A stretch of 64,000 bases of DNA from Primula veris. Lineage: Eukaryota > Streptophyta > Magnoliopsida > Ericales > Primulaceae. The DNA is taken from NCBI GenBank assembly GCA_963682055.1, contig OY821740.1, positions 14,346,814 through 14,410,813 on the forward strand. The letters are read 5' to 3'. Below are positions 1 to 10,560 of the stretch, in pieces (within the stretch, counting starts at the first letter, position 1; every line of letters begins with the position of its first letter). Both the position numbers and the translations under genes were made by a program. Under the pieces are notes generated by a model. That model had not been told where the DNA came from and ran no database searches. It saw only the letters and a program-made list of their open reading frames with translations.

Positions 1-1936
1 CTGGCAGAGGATGTAGAGGCCGGAACATCCGAGGTGGCGGCCCTGAAAGTGGCGCAAGCGGAGGATAGGGCAAAGTTCGCAATGATGGCTAACTTCTCCG
101 TCTACTGCGCTCATGTTCGGGCTCTAAACTTTGCGAAGGTCCCGTTTTCGGACCGGGCGTGGTCGGAGTTGGTTTATTCCTGTCCGCAAGGTGCACCTCC
201 TAAACCTCAGGATTGGGCCAATCTTCGAGACGAGGAACTCCCACGGCTGCCGGGACATGCTACTTCCACGGCCCTCCGTCCCCATTCCGGGTCGGCTCCT
301 ACGACTCCTCGATCTGCTGCTGCCATGATTCCCCCACCCGTGTCCCCTCAGGTGGAGCCTTGACCATTTACTTGTAATATTTTCTCTGTATCTTAGCGTA
401 AAGTCTTTTGGTACCCGAATTATGGGTCTCTTTTGTAACTAGAAAGATATTCTTTTGGGAAGTGATAATATAGGTGCTATGTTTTCTTTCTGTTTGGCTT
501 TCCTTGTTAATTTCCCTGTTTGTGGGTCGTCGTCTTTTGAAGGATGTAAAAACAACTTGTCAGGTACCCGCTAACCCCCTTGCCATGGTGGTCTGGACCT
601 CGCCTAGTCGTAGCATAGGCGATGTTTTAAACGGTCTTGAAAAAGCTAACGCGTCCCTAACTTCTGAACTGGATTCTGCCCGTCGTGAAATCGAGGGTCT
701 GAATATTCATATTTCAAACTTGTCCATTCGATTACGTGACTTGGGTGAGAAGTTCAGCAAGAAGACCGCCTATTATACGGCAAATAAGGGAAAGGCTAAA
801 AAGCTTCTTGGTGCGCTTCGGCGCTCTCGTGATGAAGCCCGAGGCCGTGTGACGAGCCTGAACTTGGTTCTAGGGGCCGTTTTCGAGGACGCGGATCTGT
901 TGTTATCCTTCGCCAAAACGTATTGGGCCCGAAGTCGCGCATTAGAGGTGCTTGAACATGTAAAAGGAATGCGTGGTGTTGCCCGGGCAGAGCGCATGGG
1001 TGATGCTATGGCCGGGGTAACTGAGACCACGGCTGCCTTGAACCGAGTGGATGCGGTCGTACAGGAACGTTTGGGGACTCAAATTGTCTCGTTCCGAGAT
1101 ATTCATTTCCCTGACGCTGTAGAGACCTCTTCGTCTGTTGATGGGTTATCGGATTAATGATTGAGTAGCTTGTTTTGTCATTTTACTCGTAGCTTGTATA
1201 AAAAATCTTCGTTCTTCTACTTCCGTGTCTTTTCTTTTCTTGCGGATGAATATTCATTTGTTCCCTTCTTCCCCATTTTTTTTTTATATAGGCACATGCT
1301 ACTACGTCGCACCAGGATGGTTCTCCATGCCTAGTTAGTCCGGGGCTAGGACCTACTGGGGCTGCCCGGGACGAGATCTCATCTGGTGCGGCTAGTGAAG
1401 TGCATGCCAACTGGCCTTACATCGTTTTAATGGGCAAAAACGTCGAATTGCTCGATCAGTGTGCCCGACTTAAGTCCAAGTTGAAAACCCAGGCGTCCTC
1501 TTTCCGGGAATATGTTCGTCATGCCGAGCATGTTGTTGAGGTTCAGGAACGTCGTTTAGATCGATATTGGCGTGTAAAGGGAAAATACTTCGGTAAACTA
1601 AAAGTGTTGGTAACTAAAGCCAACATGTTGGTGAAGTACTTTCGTCTGTCCCGATCCAGATACGATGCTTTTGCGGCGATGATCGAAGCTCGTAAGCTTC
1701 CTTTCGAAGATGCTCGCCGTAAAGCGGCCTCAGATGCTCACGAGATCGCTAGAGGAGCCGAGTTCTCTGCGCGGCTTAAGACGCTGACATGCGTGGGTGC
1801 TCATACGACCAACTTTGATGCCCTCATTTCTGAGGAGCGTTTTGATGGCGAGGAGACCGATGGGGATACGGCTACAGATGACGAAGAGGTTGAGCTCGGT
1901 CAATTGCCTTCGTGCTCCTCGTGTAGTAGCTCTTAA
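1..1936 (+). CDS. Antisense extra gene of the Tat element (aORF), 5' end missing, probably spliced
   Basis: Three open segments run antisense to gag-pol: 1-363, 474-1157 and 1292-1936. Segment 1 reads open from base 1, so the start is off-window. A plausible intron is 352-563: donor CAG|GTGGAG, acceptor TTGTCAG|GTA, both in phase 0, joining segments 1 and 2 in frame. A second acceptor is at TTTTATATAG|GCA (exon from 1292), after which the frame is open to the TAA at 1934-1936; its donor is uncertain (candidate GCT|GTAGAG at 1119). The predicted product is charged and coiled-coil-like in exons 2 and 3 with an acidic, Ser-rich end. Tat elements are known to carry antisense ORFs, some with the 'putative gypsy type transposon' domain (Pfam PF04195), whose N-terminal core would lie off-window. 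Function is unknown; it could also be decayed. Confidence 0.6.
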
Positions 1937-2159
1937 ATAAATTGCTTTATTGCTGGTTGTATCTTGTTGCCTCCGTAATGCGGGCGAGAACTATTTGCTT
2001 TATTCTTTTATTCATGCGTCGGATTGTTTTATTGTCCTGTTGTTTCCTTTGACGAGATTGTTGTTCCTTTGATTCTTTTATTTCCTGCATTATTCTTCTA
2101 GTTTCTTTTCTGCCTTTAATCCTTGCTCATTGGATCAGTTGGTACCTGCATATGTTTGA

Positions 2160-2660
2160 GTATTCCTAGGCATTCTTTTAGACACGCCATGTTGGGAATT
2201 TCACAGTATTCCTAGGCACTCTTTTAGACATGTCATGTTGGGAATTTCACAGTATTCCTAGGCACTAAGGCCGTTTGGGAATTTCATAGTATTCCTAGGC
2301 ACAAAGGCCGTTTGGGAATTTCATTGTATTCCTAGGCACAAAGGCCGTTTGGGAATTTCATAGTATTCCTAGGCACAAAGGCCGTTTGGGAATTTCATAG
2401 TATTCCTAGACACGTCTGCCGTTTGGGAATTTCATAGTATTCCTAGGCACTTCGGCCGTTTGGGAATTTCATAGTATTCCTAGGCACTTAGGCCGTTTGG
2501 GAATTTCATAGTATTCCTAGGCACAAAGGCCGTTTGGGAATTTCATAGTATTCCTAGGCACAAAGGCCGTTTGGGAATTTCATAGTATTCCTAGGCACTT
2601 TGGCCGTTTGGGAATTTCATAGTATTCCTAGGCACTTTGGCCGTTTGGGAATTTCAGCTG
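2160..2660. repeat. 37-bp minisatellite in the Tat 3' untranslated region
   Basis: Units starting at TATTCCTAGGCAC are spaced 46, 46 and then repeatedly 37 bases (attcc at 2162, 2208, 2254, 2291, 2328, 2365, 2402 and so on to 2624). Eleven 37-bp units follow two longer, more diverged 46-bp units. Most units share the core GCCGTTTGGGAATTTCATAG and vary mainly in the 4-6 bases before GGCCG. The array sits between the end of pol and the antisense gene. Hypervariable tandem repeats at this place are established for Tat-lineage elements and can seed satellites. Confidence 0.95.
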
Positions 2661-2758
2661 CATTTGTTAGACAGCATGATAAGACATTTAATTTATTCAA
2701 AAGACAAAAGACAATGTCATTAAGCAGGAGTGGTAAGGTAGCACCTGTACTTGTATGT

Positions 2759-5700
2759 CTATATGTAGTACTTCTTTAGGTTAGCCACATTCCAAGAATT
2801 TTTCTCCCCTCTGCTGTTTTCGAACAGAACGCTTTTGAGTTTGTAGGTAACCGGGCTTGTTCTCTTGACGATCTCGTATGCTCCTTCCCAGGTGGGGCTT
2901 AATTTGCCATGTATTTCATTGCGGGTATAGACCGTTACTCGTCGCAGCACCAATTCTCCGACCATAAACTCCTTGGTCCCTTTCACCCTCTTGTCATACG
3001 TTTGCTTAACGCCTTGTTGATACTTCGCTAGTGTAAGAGCTGCTATCTCTCATTTCTCGTCCAGCATGTCGAGTTCCTCTCTCATTCTTTGTTCATTGTT
3101 TCCTTGCTCGACTAAAGTTGTTCGTAGTGTGGGTAGCCCGATTTCTGTTGGTATGACGGCCTCGACGCCGTATGCTAAGCTGAACGGGGTTTCTTTGGTG
3201 CCCGTCTTTGGTGTAGTTCGGCACGACCATAAGACGTTGAGTTGCCGCTCGGGCCATCTCCCCTTTGCTTGTTCGAGGGTTGTCTTGATGCCGTCTAGTA
3301 TGGTTCGGTTTGATACCTCTGCTTGGCCGTTTCCTTGTGGGTATGTTGGCGTCGAATAGAACTTTTGGATACCGAGTTCTTCGTACCAAAGCTGCAGCTT
3401 GGCTTCTTTGAACTGGGTGCCGTTGTCTGCGACGATGGCGTAAGGTATACCGAACCTAGTGATGATGTGCTCCCAGATGAACTGTTTGACATTACTGGCT
3501 TTAATTTCGCGGAGAGGTTTAGCCTCAACCCATTTGGTGAAGTAGTCCGTTGCCACGATCAGATATTCGAAGCTGCTGGGCGCTTTGGGAAGCTTCCCTA
3601 CTAAATCAAGTGCCCATTGTGCGAATGGCCATGGTGCCGATACCGGGGTCATCATAGATGATGGGAGCCGAGGTATCTTGGCAAATCGTTGGCACTTGTC
3701 ACAACGTTGGACGTATACATCGGCGTCTCGCTTGATATAGGGCCACCAATATCCTTGGGTGATTGCCTTGTTGGCAAGGGACCGCCCTTTGATTTGTGCT
3801 CCGCAGGATCCTTCGTGGATTTCCTCCAAGACTGGTAGCTGCATTTCGGGCCGGACACATAGAAGATGGGGTCCTCGGTAACTGGATTTGTACAGTTTGT
3901 CGTCGTCGGACAGCCAGAAACGAGGAGCCTTTCTCGTAATTTTTAGTGCTTTTATCTTATCTGTCGGGAGGGTTCCGTTTCGCAGATAGTGAATCATGTC
4001 GTCCATCCAACCTGGTTCGTATTGTACTGATGTTATTCGGTCTATTCTTTTGGTTATGCTCGGGGTCGGCAGTAGTTCCACTGTGATCGACCGAGTGTCA
4101 GTTAATGTTAATGTCGAGGCTAGGGTGGCCAGGGCATCGGCATGTGCGTTTTCGGTGCGATTGATTCTTATTAACTCGCACTGTTCGAAGGTGGCCATCA
4201 AGCTCTGAACCTTCTCTTTGTAGAGGATCATTCTGTTATCTTTGGCTTGGTACTCGCCGATGGCTTGATTCACGATCAGCATTGAGTCGGAACTTGCAGT
4301 TAAGTGGGAGCATCCGAGGGACCGGGCAATGAGCATACCGTTTATCATGGCTTCGTACTCTGCCTCATTGTTGGTAGCTCGGAAACCCAGTTTAATGCTT
4401 TTCTCTATGATCGCTCCCTCTCTAGACTTGAGGACGATCCCTGCTCCTGATCCGTCCTTGGTGGCTGATCCATCGACATGTATCTGCCAGTGTGATTATG
4501 GGGACATAGCCGTAGGCTCGTCATACCCTTCGGTGAATTCCGTGACGAAATCGGCCAAGACTTGTCCCTTTATGGCATGTCGGGGTGCGAACTCGATATG
4601 AAATTGGGATAATTCGACTCCCAATGCGGCCACTCTGCCACTGATGTCGGTCCGTCGAAGCGATTCTTTGATATGGAATTTCGTGTATACTTGGACCTGA
4701 TGAGCTATAAAATAGTGCGGCAACTTCCTGGTTGCGACGACCAATGCCAAGCAAAGCTTTTCCAAGGGTAGGTAACATGTTTCGGCTTCGACAAGAGTTT
4801 TGCTGACGAAGTAGATAGGGAATTGTTCGCGACCTTCTTCTCTTAGGATAACTGCGCTCACAGCTGTAGTGGAAACTGCTAGGTAGCATGCCAGAATATC
4901 TCCTTTGTTCGGCCTGACTAGCATTGGCAGCGTCCTTAAATACTCTTTGAGGTTGTTGAAGGAAGCTTCACATTCCGGGTCCCATACGAATTTTCTATCC
5001 TTCTTGAGTGATTCAAAAAATGGCCGTCCTTTGTCTGCGGATCGGCTGATGAACCTGCTCAATGTGGCCATCATTCCCGTGAGCTTTTGTACCTGCTTCT
5101 TATTCTTGGGCGCTGCTAGGTTCCGAAGAGCTGTGATCTGATCGGGATTAGCTTCAATTCCTCGTCGGCTGACCATGTGCCCCAAAAATCTCCCTTTGCT
5201 GATGCCGAATGCACACTTGCTCGCATTGAGTTTCAGTTTGTGCTCGCCCAGCGTTTGGAAAACGTCTATAATATCTTGAAGGTGGGATGTAGCCTTTTCG
5301 CTTTTGACGACCATGTCATCTATGTATACCTCCATTGTCTTTCCTATATGATCTCGACATACCCTTGTTATCATCCTTTGGTATGTTGCTCCCGCGTTGC
5401 GTAGGCCGAACGGCATTACTGTATAGCAATAGTTTCCCAAAGGCGATATAAACGACGTCTTTTCTTGATCTTCGTGTGCGAGGGGGATTTGGTGGTACCC
5501 TGAATACGCGTCTAGGAAGGTCATCCGTTCCGCTCCCGCAGTTGCGTCCACCAGTTGATCAATTCTTGGAAGGGGAAAGTGGTCCCTCGGGCAGGCTTTG
5601 TTGAGATTGGTGAAGTCTATACAGACTCTCTCCTTTCCGTTCTTCTTGGGGACGACGACTGGATTGGATAACCATTTTGGATAGAAGACCTCCCTTATGG

Positions 5701-6643
5701 CTCCAGCCTCTAATAGCTTGTGGACTTCAGCAATTATAGCTGCTCTGTGCTGTACAGACACTTTTCTGCTCCTCTGAGCTATCGGCTTGCACTCGGCGTC
5801 AACACTCAGGTGGTGACATGCCATTTTATGGTCTAGTCCTGGCATGTCTTTGGGACTCCAGGCGAATTTATCAATATTGTTGAAGAGGAATGCTTCTAAC
5901 TCTTCGGATTCCTGTTTTGGAAGGTCATCACCGAGGAGGAAGTAGTGCTCCTCGTCCGTGCCCGGGATATACACCTTCCTAAGAGTTTCTCCTACTTGTT
6001 CTTCAACAACCCTCTCGGTTTTGGATATGTGGTTGATCAGCTTCTTTGTGCTGGTGGGTTGTTCGACAACGCTCAGCTGTTTTTGAAGGGCTGCGGTAAT
6101 GTCCTCACAACGTCTTGAATCTTCTTGACATCCTCTGGCTGTCTCGATCTCCCCCCTATCATTTGGGTATTTGACTTTTTGGTGGTAGGTTGAGGGTATG
6201 GCCTTCATGGCGTGCATCCAAGGTCGACCCAAGATCGCGTTATGGCCGGAGTTGTCGTTAACCACCAAGAACTCCACGGGAACTGATACGGATCCCGTAG
6301 TGACACTTATGACGATCTTTCCCAATAGTTTAGTCGTCTCGGAGATGAACCCGATCAGTGTGACATCGGTAGGCTGTAGATCTTGCAGCTTGAGTTCCAT
6401 CTTGTCGAAGAGTTCTCTGTACATGATATCACAAGAGGCTCCTTGATCGACAAGCACCCTGCTGACCGTGTCAAGGCCGATTTGAACACGGAGGTTGATG
6501 GCGTCCCCGTGGGGGTAAATCACCCCTTATTCGTCCAGATCCGAGAAGGAAATGGGCAGATGTCGTCGTGGTGTGCATTGTCGTTTGGAGGTCGACGCCT
6601 GTGACGCCTTGGCTACCTGGCCAAAGTGCGCCAGTTGTCGTTG
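2759..6643 (-). pseudogene. pol: Tat-type pol polyprotein, broken by in-frame stops
   Basis: Domains in order on the minus strand: aspartic protease (VLVDQGASCDIM, about 6450), reverse transcriptase with VYIDDMVVKS (about 5320), a first RNase H lacking the usual catalytic Asp (CYLAVS), a second RNase H (HVDGS, NNEAEYEA, SSDS, NAHADALA), and integrase with D (WALDLVG), D (IVADNGTQF) and E (GQAEVSNR). Stops interrupt one continuous frame at 6527-6529 (TAA), 4496-4498 (TAA) and 3050-3052 (TGA); each could come from one C-to-T change. The integrase zinc-finger second His appears as Gln (codon 3794-3796). The frame ends near 2759 after a typical C-terminal segment ending NLKKYYI. The copy is dead for autonomous movement. 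Confidence 0.93.
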
Positions 6644-8696
6644 TCACGATCGTTCCCCACTCGTGCCCTTGAGTCGTGACATATGAACGACGTTGATTGT
6701 TTTGCCTTGCCGGTTGTCAGCTCCCTCAATGGCCAGTTGTTTGCCTTTATTTCCGGCGCCTTTGATGAACTTGGCCAGGTATCCCGCATCGCCCCACAGG
6801 TTCATTTTCCACCGCAGGTTACGGCAGTGCTCGGTGAGGTTTCTGTAGTTCTCCTGATAGGCACAGAAAAGCTTGGGGTCTCTATGCTCAGGGGGGGTAG
6901 CGAGCGGCTCTGGCCGTGAATACCATCTTTCTCTGCGGATATTCTTAAGGATATCTTCAGCCGACAGGTTGAAAGAGTATCTCAATTCGACCGGTTCAAA
7001 GCTCTTTTGCTTTTCCCTTCCCTGGAATCGGCCTTGTTGTGACTGCTTGGTTAGTATAGGGTAGGTGAGCTGAAGGGGTTTATGTTCGTTGATCGGTGTT
7101 GGGTATGCGATCTGGAGCGGTTTGGGCTTAGGTTCTCGTGGTCGCTCTACCCTGCTATGGACCTCAGGACCTTTGTCCTTTCTGGTCGATTTGAATGTTT
7201 CTCCTTGGTTATTTCTAACTCTTTTGCGACCCACCTGTGCCTCTCGGACCAATTCTCTTCTTGGTAGAGTTCGGTTGAGGATACGTAGTTCGTCGTTTTT
7301 ATCGGTGAGGTGGGTACAATAGGCTAGCAGGGAATCAGTGGTCGGAAAGTTTTTGCCTATGAACTTCCTTCTCACCCAATAGCCATTAGGGATGGAGTTG
7401 ATAAAGTTCTGGATGGCTATATTATTGGCGTACTGTGGAATCTGGTTTGCTACGTCGATGAAACGTATGCAGTAGTCGTTGAGCCTTTCATTTGGCATCA
7501 TCGTCATTTTCAGAAGGGTTTCAATGCTAACCTTCTTCTTCCGATAAGCAACGTATCGGGTGGAGTACGCTCTTAACAGCTCCGCCCAGTCTCTTATAGA
7601 GCCCCGTGGTAAGTTATGGTACCACGACGAAGCCTCTTGGCCCAAACTGTTTTTGAAAAACTTGCACATCAGTGCATGGTCATCACTCCATAGCTCCATC
7701 TTCGTCTTGTAGTGCCTCAGATGGTCAATGGGACAACTCCTTCCATCATAGAGCCTGAACTCGGGGATGACGAACCCCACAGGATTGCGGTACCGCGTGA
7801 TCCGTTCGGTAGATGGGGTTTCTTGGCATACGTTCCAAGCCTGTTGGAACTCTTCATCCGTGGCTTGGTAGGGGGGGTGTATCCCCCCTGATGTGGTGGT
7901 GGGCCGTATCCTCCCCCGATCATGTGTTTGGGATACCTACCGTCCTTCGGGTTTCTGTCGAGGACATGTTTCGTATGAGCGTTTGGATGGACGAAGGTTG
8001 GAGGGATTGTTATCGGGACGTTGCCCCCTTGATGGGGCACTCCTGTATCTGGTCGCCGGCCCGCCGCTTCCAAGGCGGCCCTATAGGCGGAATCTTCCGC
8101 TTCATGACGTGGATCTTTGTCTGCATTGGCAGGTTGGGTACCCGGCAGTATGATGCTGGCTGCTGCCATGGCCGTCATAAATGCTGCCAGCTGAGCTTGC
8201 AGCTGGGCGTTGTTCCTTTCATCAGCTAGCGGAACGATGTGTTGTACTTCCACCGTGGGTGGTGTAATCATCCTTGGTGGGTGAGTCGGTAATCGGGACA
8301 ACTGTTCGAGTTCATGATCTTCAGGCATACCAAGCCGGTGAGCTTCGTTTGTTTGTAAACGGGCACCAAAGTTGACCGAGGCTGTTGGCAAAGGGACTCT
8401 TGAGCTCGGTCTGCCTGGGATCCGGGTATGCGTCTTCTTGCGCGCCTTAGTACGGGCAAGGCTTGTTCGTCTTCCGAGGACGTTTGGTATTCTTCGACGA
8501 TCCCTTCAAGCTGTTGGGGTTGTTCGATCGGTTATTCTTGGTGGACATTGGAGGTTGTTGGTTGGTTTCCGGACTGGATAGCGTCGTATCTATCGCGGAT
8601 GGCGAGTAGATCGTCGAGGTCTTGTTGGCTAATCTGCACGTGTTGGTTATTGGTTTCTACTATCTCGGGATGGGTTTCTTCTACATTGGTCACCAT
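6644..8696 (-). pseudogene. gag: Tat-type gag, frameshifted
   Basis: The capsid-like core is clear at 7780-6900: FVIPEFRLYDGRSCPIDHLR, then WYHNLPRGSIRDWAEL and a retrotransposon-gag pattern, followed by a basic Pro-rich linker. The start is likely the ATG at 8694-8696, followed by an acidic, Gln-rich N-terminus with a TAA near 8540. The frame changes between about 8560 and 8391. A second frame change falls at a run of seven G on the plus strand (7871-7877): ATDEEFQQAWNVC downstream belongs to the capsid frame, upstream sequence to another, consistent with loss of one base. The TGA at 6644-6646 separates gag from pol in the same frame. Confidence 0.85.
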
Positions 8697-8755
8697 TGTC
8701 GCTCGTCTGGTAGAGTATTGGTATTTGAAGTCTAAGCTAGTTGGGAACTAGATGA

Positions 8756-8773
8756 TTCCCGGAGACGGCGCCA
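8756..8773 (-). other. Primer binding site of the Tat element
   Basis: On the minus strand the sequence TGGCGCCGTCTCCGGGAA begins two bases after the LTR end. TGGCGCCG is the usual start of primer sites complementary to plant tRNA 3' ends (tRNA-Asp or tRNA-Arg types). I cannot fix the tRNA by eye. Confidence 0.8.
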
Positions 8774-8775
8774 TT

Positions 8776-9303
8776 TGATAAAACCATAACTTTTGGCGGT
8801 GGCGTTAGGTTTTTCAATGATATAATATTGAATATATAATAAATGATGAACACTTCTTGATCTTTATTGCTATTCGGCAATTATCCTTGTTCGGATTACA
8901 ATTTCCTTCTTACAATCATGCTCGACTTAACTATTTGATCTCTCATCTTAGTCTTTCTCCTTCTTCTTCGGTACTCGGCTCTTTCTCTGCTCGGTTTGTT
9001 TCTTGATGTGATAAGCTTTGACTAATTTCTCTCTTTTCTCTACTTCTCTCTATATTTTTTGGATAGATTTTCTTGTCCTGGTCTAGGGGGGGATTGTTGG
9101 CTATTTATAGGCAACTATCTCTTTTAGGATGTTGACAAATGTCTTTATCCCAGGAGACGTCTCAGACATGGGTCCCCAGCTAAGTGGGTTTGGGCTTTTA
9201 ATAAAGGTATGATAACCCATTTAAGAATTGGATACCCCCTTAAAATATATGGGCTGATTAATACCCGAATGGAATATTCGGGTCAAATTTTTATGTTCTA
9301 TCA
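8776..9303 (-). repeat. 5' LTR of the Tat element (528 bp)
   Basis: Bounded by TGATA and TATCA, the usual TG...CA with a 5-bp inverted repeat. Its inner end is two bases from the primer binding site, which fixes this as the 5' LTR of a minus-strand element. The outer end abuts GACATATTAGC, which occurs uninterrupted in the copia LTR at 16253. The LTR contains a TATA-like box at 9101-9110. Confidence 0.92.
9101..9110 (-). promoter_or_regulatory. Putative TATA box of the Tat 5' LTR
   Basis: Minus strand reads CTATAAATAG about 200 bases into the LTR, followed downstream by a C-rich stretch. Position and sequence fit a Pol II core promoter for the genomic transcript. Confidence 0.55.
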
Positions 9304-9788
9304 GACATATTAGCTCGTTATATATATATATAGAGATATCTATACTATTATAATAAGCCAACCCAAGATTTCTTGAGGCTGCCAAATTTTACCACTTTCT
9401 TCCAAAAATACCCTTACACTTTTTTATTAATTACCACAATACCATATTTTTATAAAAAATGAGAAAAAATAATAACTAATAACACTTTTTATCCCTATTT
9501 AACATTTCAAAATTCTTTTGAGTCTTCTCATCTTATACTCTTATCTTTTTTTTATCGTATTACGCGTCTCACACGCAAAGCGTGGGGCACGATTACTAGT
9601 GTATAGATATAGAGAGAGGTATGATAAACAACATACGAAGTGTTTATTCATTAATATGATTGTACAGAGAGATACATCAAGAGACCGCTGACCCTCTTTA
9701 TATAATAGAGGGTAGGCTTACATATGCTAGGAAAGCCCAAGATAGGCCCAAAAGTAAGGCCCAAGATGGCCAATAATATCCTACAACA
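9304..9788 (-). repeat. 3' LTR of the copia element, disrupted
   Basis: Matches the right LTR at 16253-16473 from GACATATTAGCTCG to TACAACA. Removing the 261-bp Helitron gives about 224 bases; with the 8 terminal bases displaced by the Tat insertion, the length agrees with the 229-bp partner. A TATA-like TATATAAAG on the minus strand lies near 9698-9705. Confidence 0.88.
9339..9599 (+). mobile_element. Non-autonomous Helitron, 261 bp
   Basis: Begins TCTATACTATTATAATAAG and ends with a short hairpin (CACGC AAA GCGTG) a few bases before CTAG. It is inserted between A and T of the host. The partner LTR at 16287-16299 has the uninterrupted site GAGATATGTATAG, so removing 9339-9599 restores the empty site exactly with no target duplication, as expected for Helitrons. 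There is no coding capacity. Confidence 0.9.
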
Positions 9789-9800
9789 CTCCCCCTTTGG
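9789..9800 (-). other. Polypurine tract of the copia element
   Basis: Minus strand CCAAAGGGGGAG directly precedes the 3' LTR start TGTTGTAGG (one or two bases apart). This is the usual plus-strand priming site and sets the element's orientation. Confidence 0.8.
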
Positions 9801-9969
9801 ACGTCTTGATTTCTTCGTCTTCATGCTGTCGATGTGAGTCGAGTTCATTCGCAATGCTAAACACATAAAAACCTTAGGTACGGAAAACCAGTGTGGGACA
9901 AAACTGGTACCTAGGAGAAACTGTGTAGCCGAATGATATAGGCCGAAATTCTATGTAATTAACTGACCA

Positions 9970-10560
9970 CAAAACAGTGTGCCTCATCAAAACCTTGACA
10001 GAGCAAACCTAATGGGAAAATATCTGATCGAAGGAAAAAGAGTGCAACAGTGGTAGTAGTAGCGGATCAACCACAAAACAGGTGTCTCATCAAAACTTTG
10101 CTAGAGTAAACCCAGTGGGAAAAACCTCTAGTCGAAGAACAAAAGAGTACACAGTGGTAAGAAGTATACAACAGGATACTCCCCCTAATTTCGGCATCTT
10201 AAATGAGGTATGCTGGGAACGTGTCTCGCTAAAAACCTTGCCAAGGAAAACCCAGTGGGAAAAAATCTTGGTCTAAGGACAAAAAGAGTACACAATCATG
10301 CGACTGGATGCTCCCCCTCATTTGCACACGACAGGGTGTGAGAATTTCGACTAAGTAGTAATTAGTGCAATAAGCATTCACATAAATGCTTCCCCTCACT
10401 TGCACACGACAGGGTGCAAGGATTTCATATTTCAATAAAGAGTACGAGCATTCGACTGGATGCTTCATTTACTTACACACGACTGTATGCAAGAAAATAT
10501 AACGTGGAATAAAACGAGCATTCGACAGGATGCTCTTAAACTTCATATGTGAAGATTTAT
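9970..10560 (-). repeat. Imperfect repeats with polypurine-like motifs in the copia 3' region
   Basis: Three diverged units contain CTCATCAAAACYTTG...AAACCCAGTGGGAAAA (from about 9983, 10088 and 10228). Four others contain GATGCTCCCCCTCATTTGCACACGAC-like text or parts of it (about 10306, 10388, 10450, 10520). Several carry CTCCCCCT or TTCCCCTC, which on the element strand resembles its polypurine tract. Confidence 0.7.

Larger units (their letters stand above)
1..9303 (-). mobile_element. Ty3/gypsy LTR retrotransposon, Tat-type, 3' LTR beyond the left edge
   Basis: Seen on the minus strand, in order: a 528-bp LTR (9303-8776), a tRNA-type primer binding site (8773-8756), gag (about 8696-6644), then pol with protease, RT, RNase H, a second RNase H and integrase (to 2759), a tandem-repeat region (2660-2160) and an antisense open gene on the plus strand (1-1936). 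Two RNase H domains, an antisense extra ORF and 3' minisatellites are known traits of the plant Tat lineage (Ogre, Retand, Grande relatives). The coding part has stops and frameshifts, so this copy is not autonomous. The 3' LTR must lie left of position 1. The base just right of the LTR begins GACAT, the inferred target-site duplication, inside a copia LTR. Confidence 0.93.

Noticed and set aside
2160..2660. CRISPR-like array
   Set aside because: Units abut with no unique spacers, and the context is a plant retrotransposon 3' UTR.
3066..3604. Plus-strand ORFs inside the pol region
   Set aside because: Shadows of the minus-strand integrase frame; no independent motifs.
7813..8751. Plus-strand ORFs over gag
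   Set aside because: Antisense shadows of the gag frame with biased composition.
8776..9303. Solo LTR
   Set aside because: The primer binding site and gag-pol adjoin it directly.
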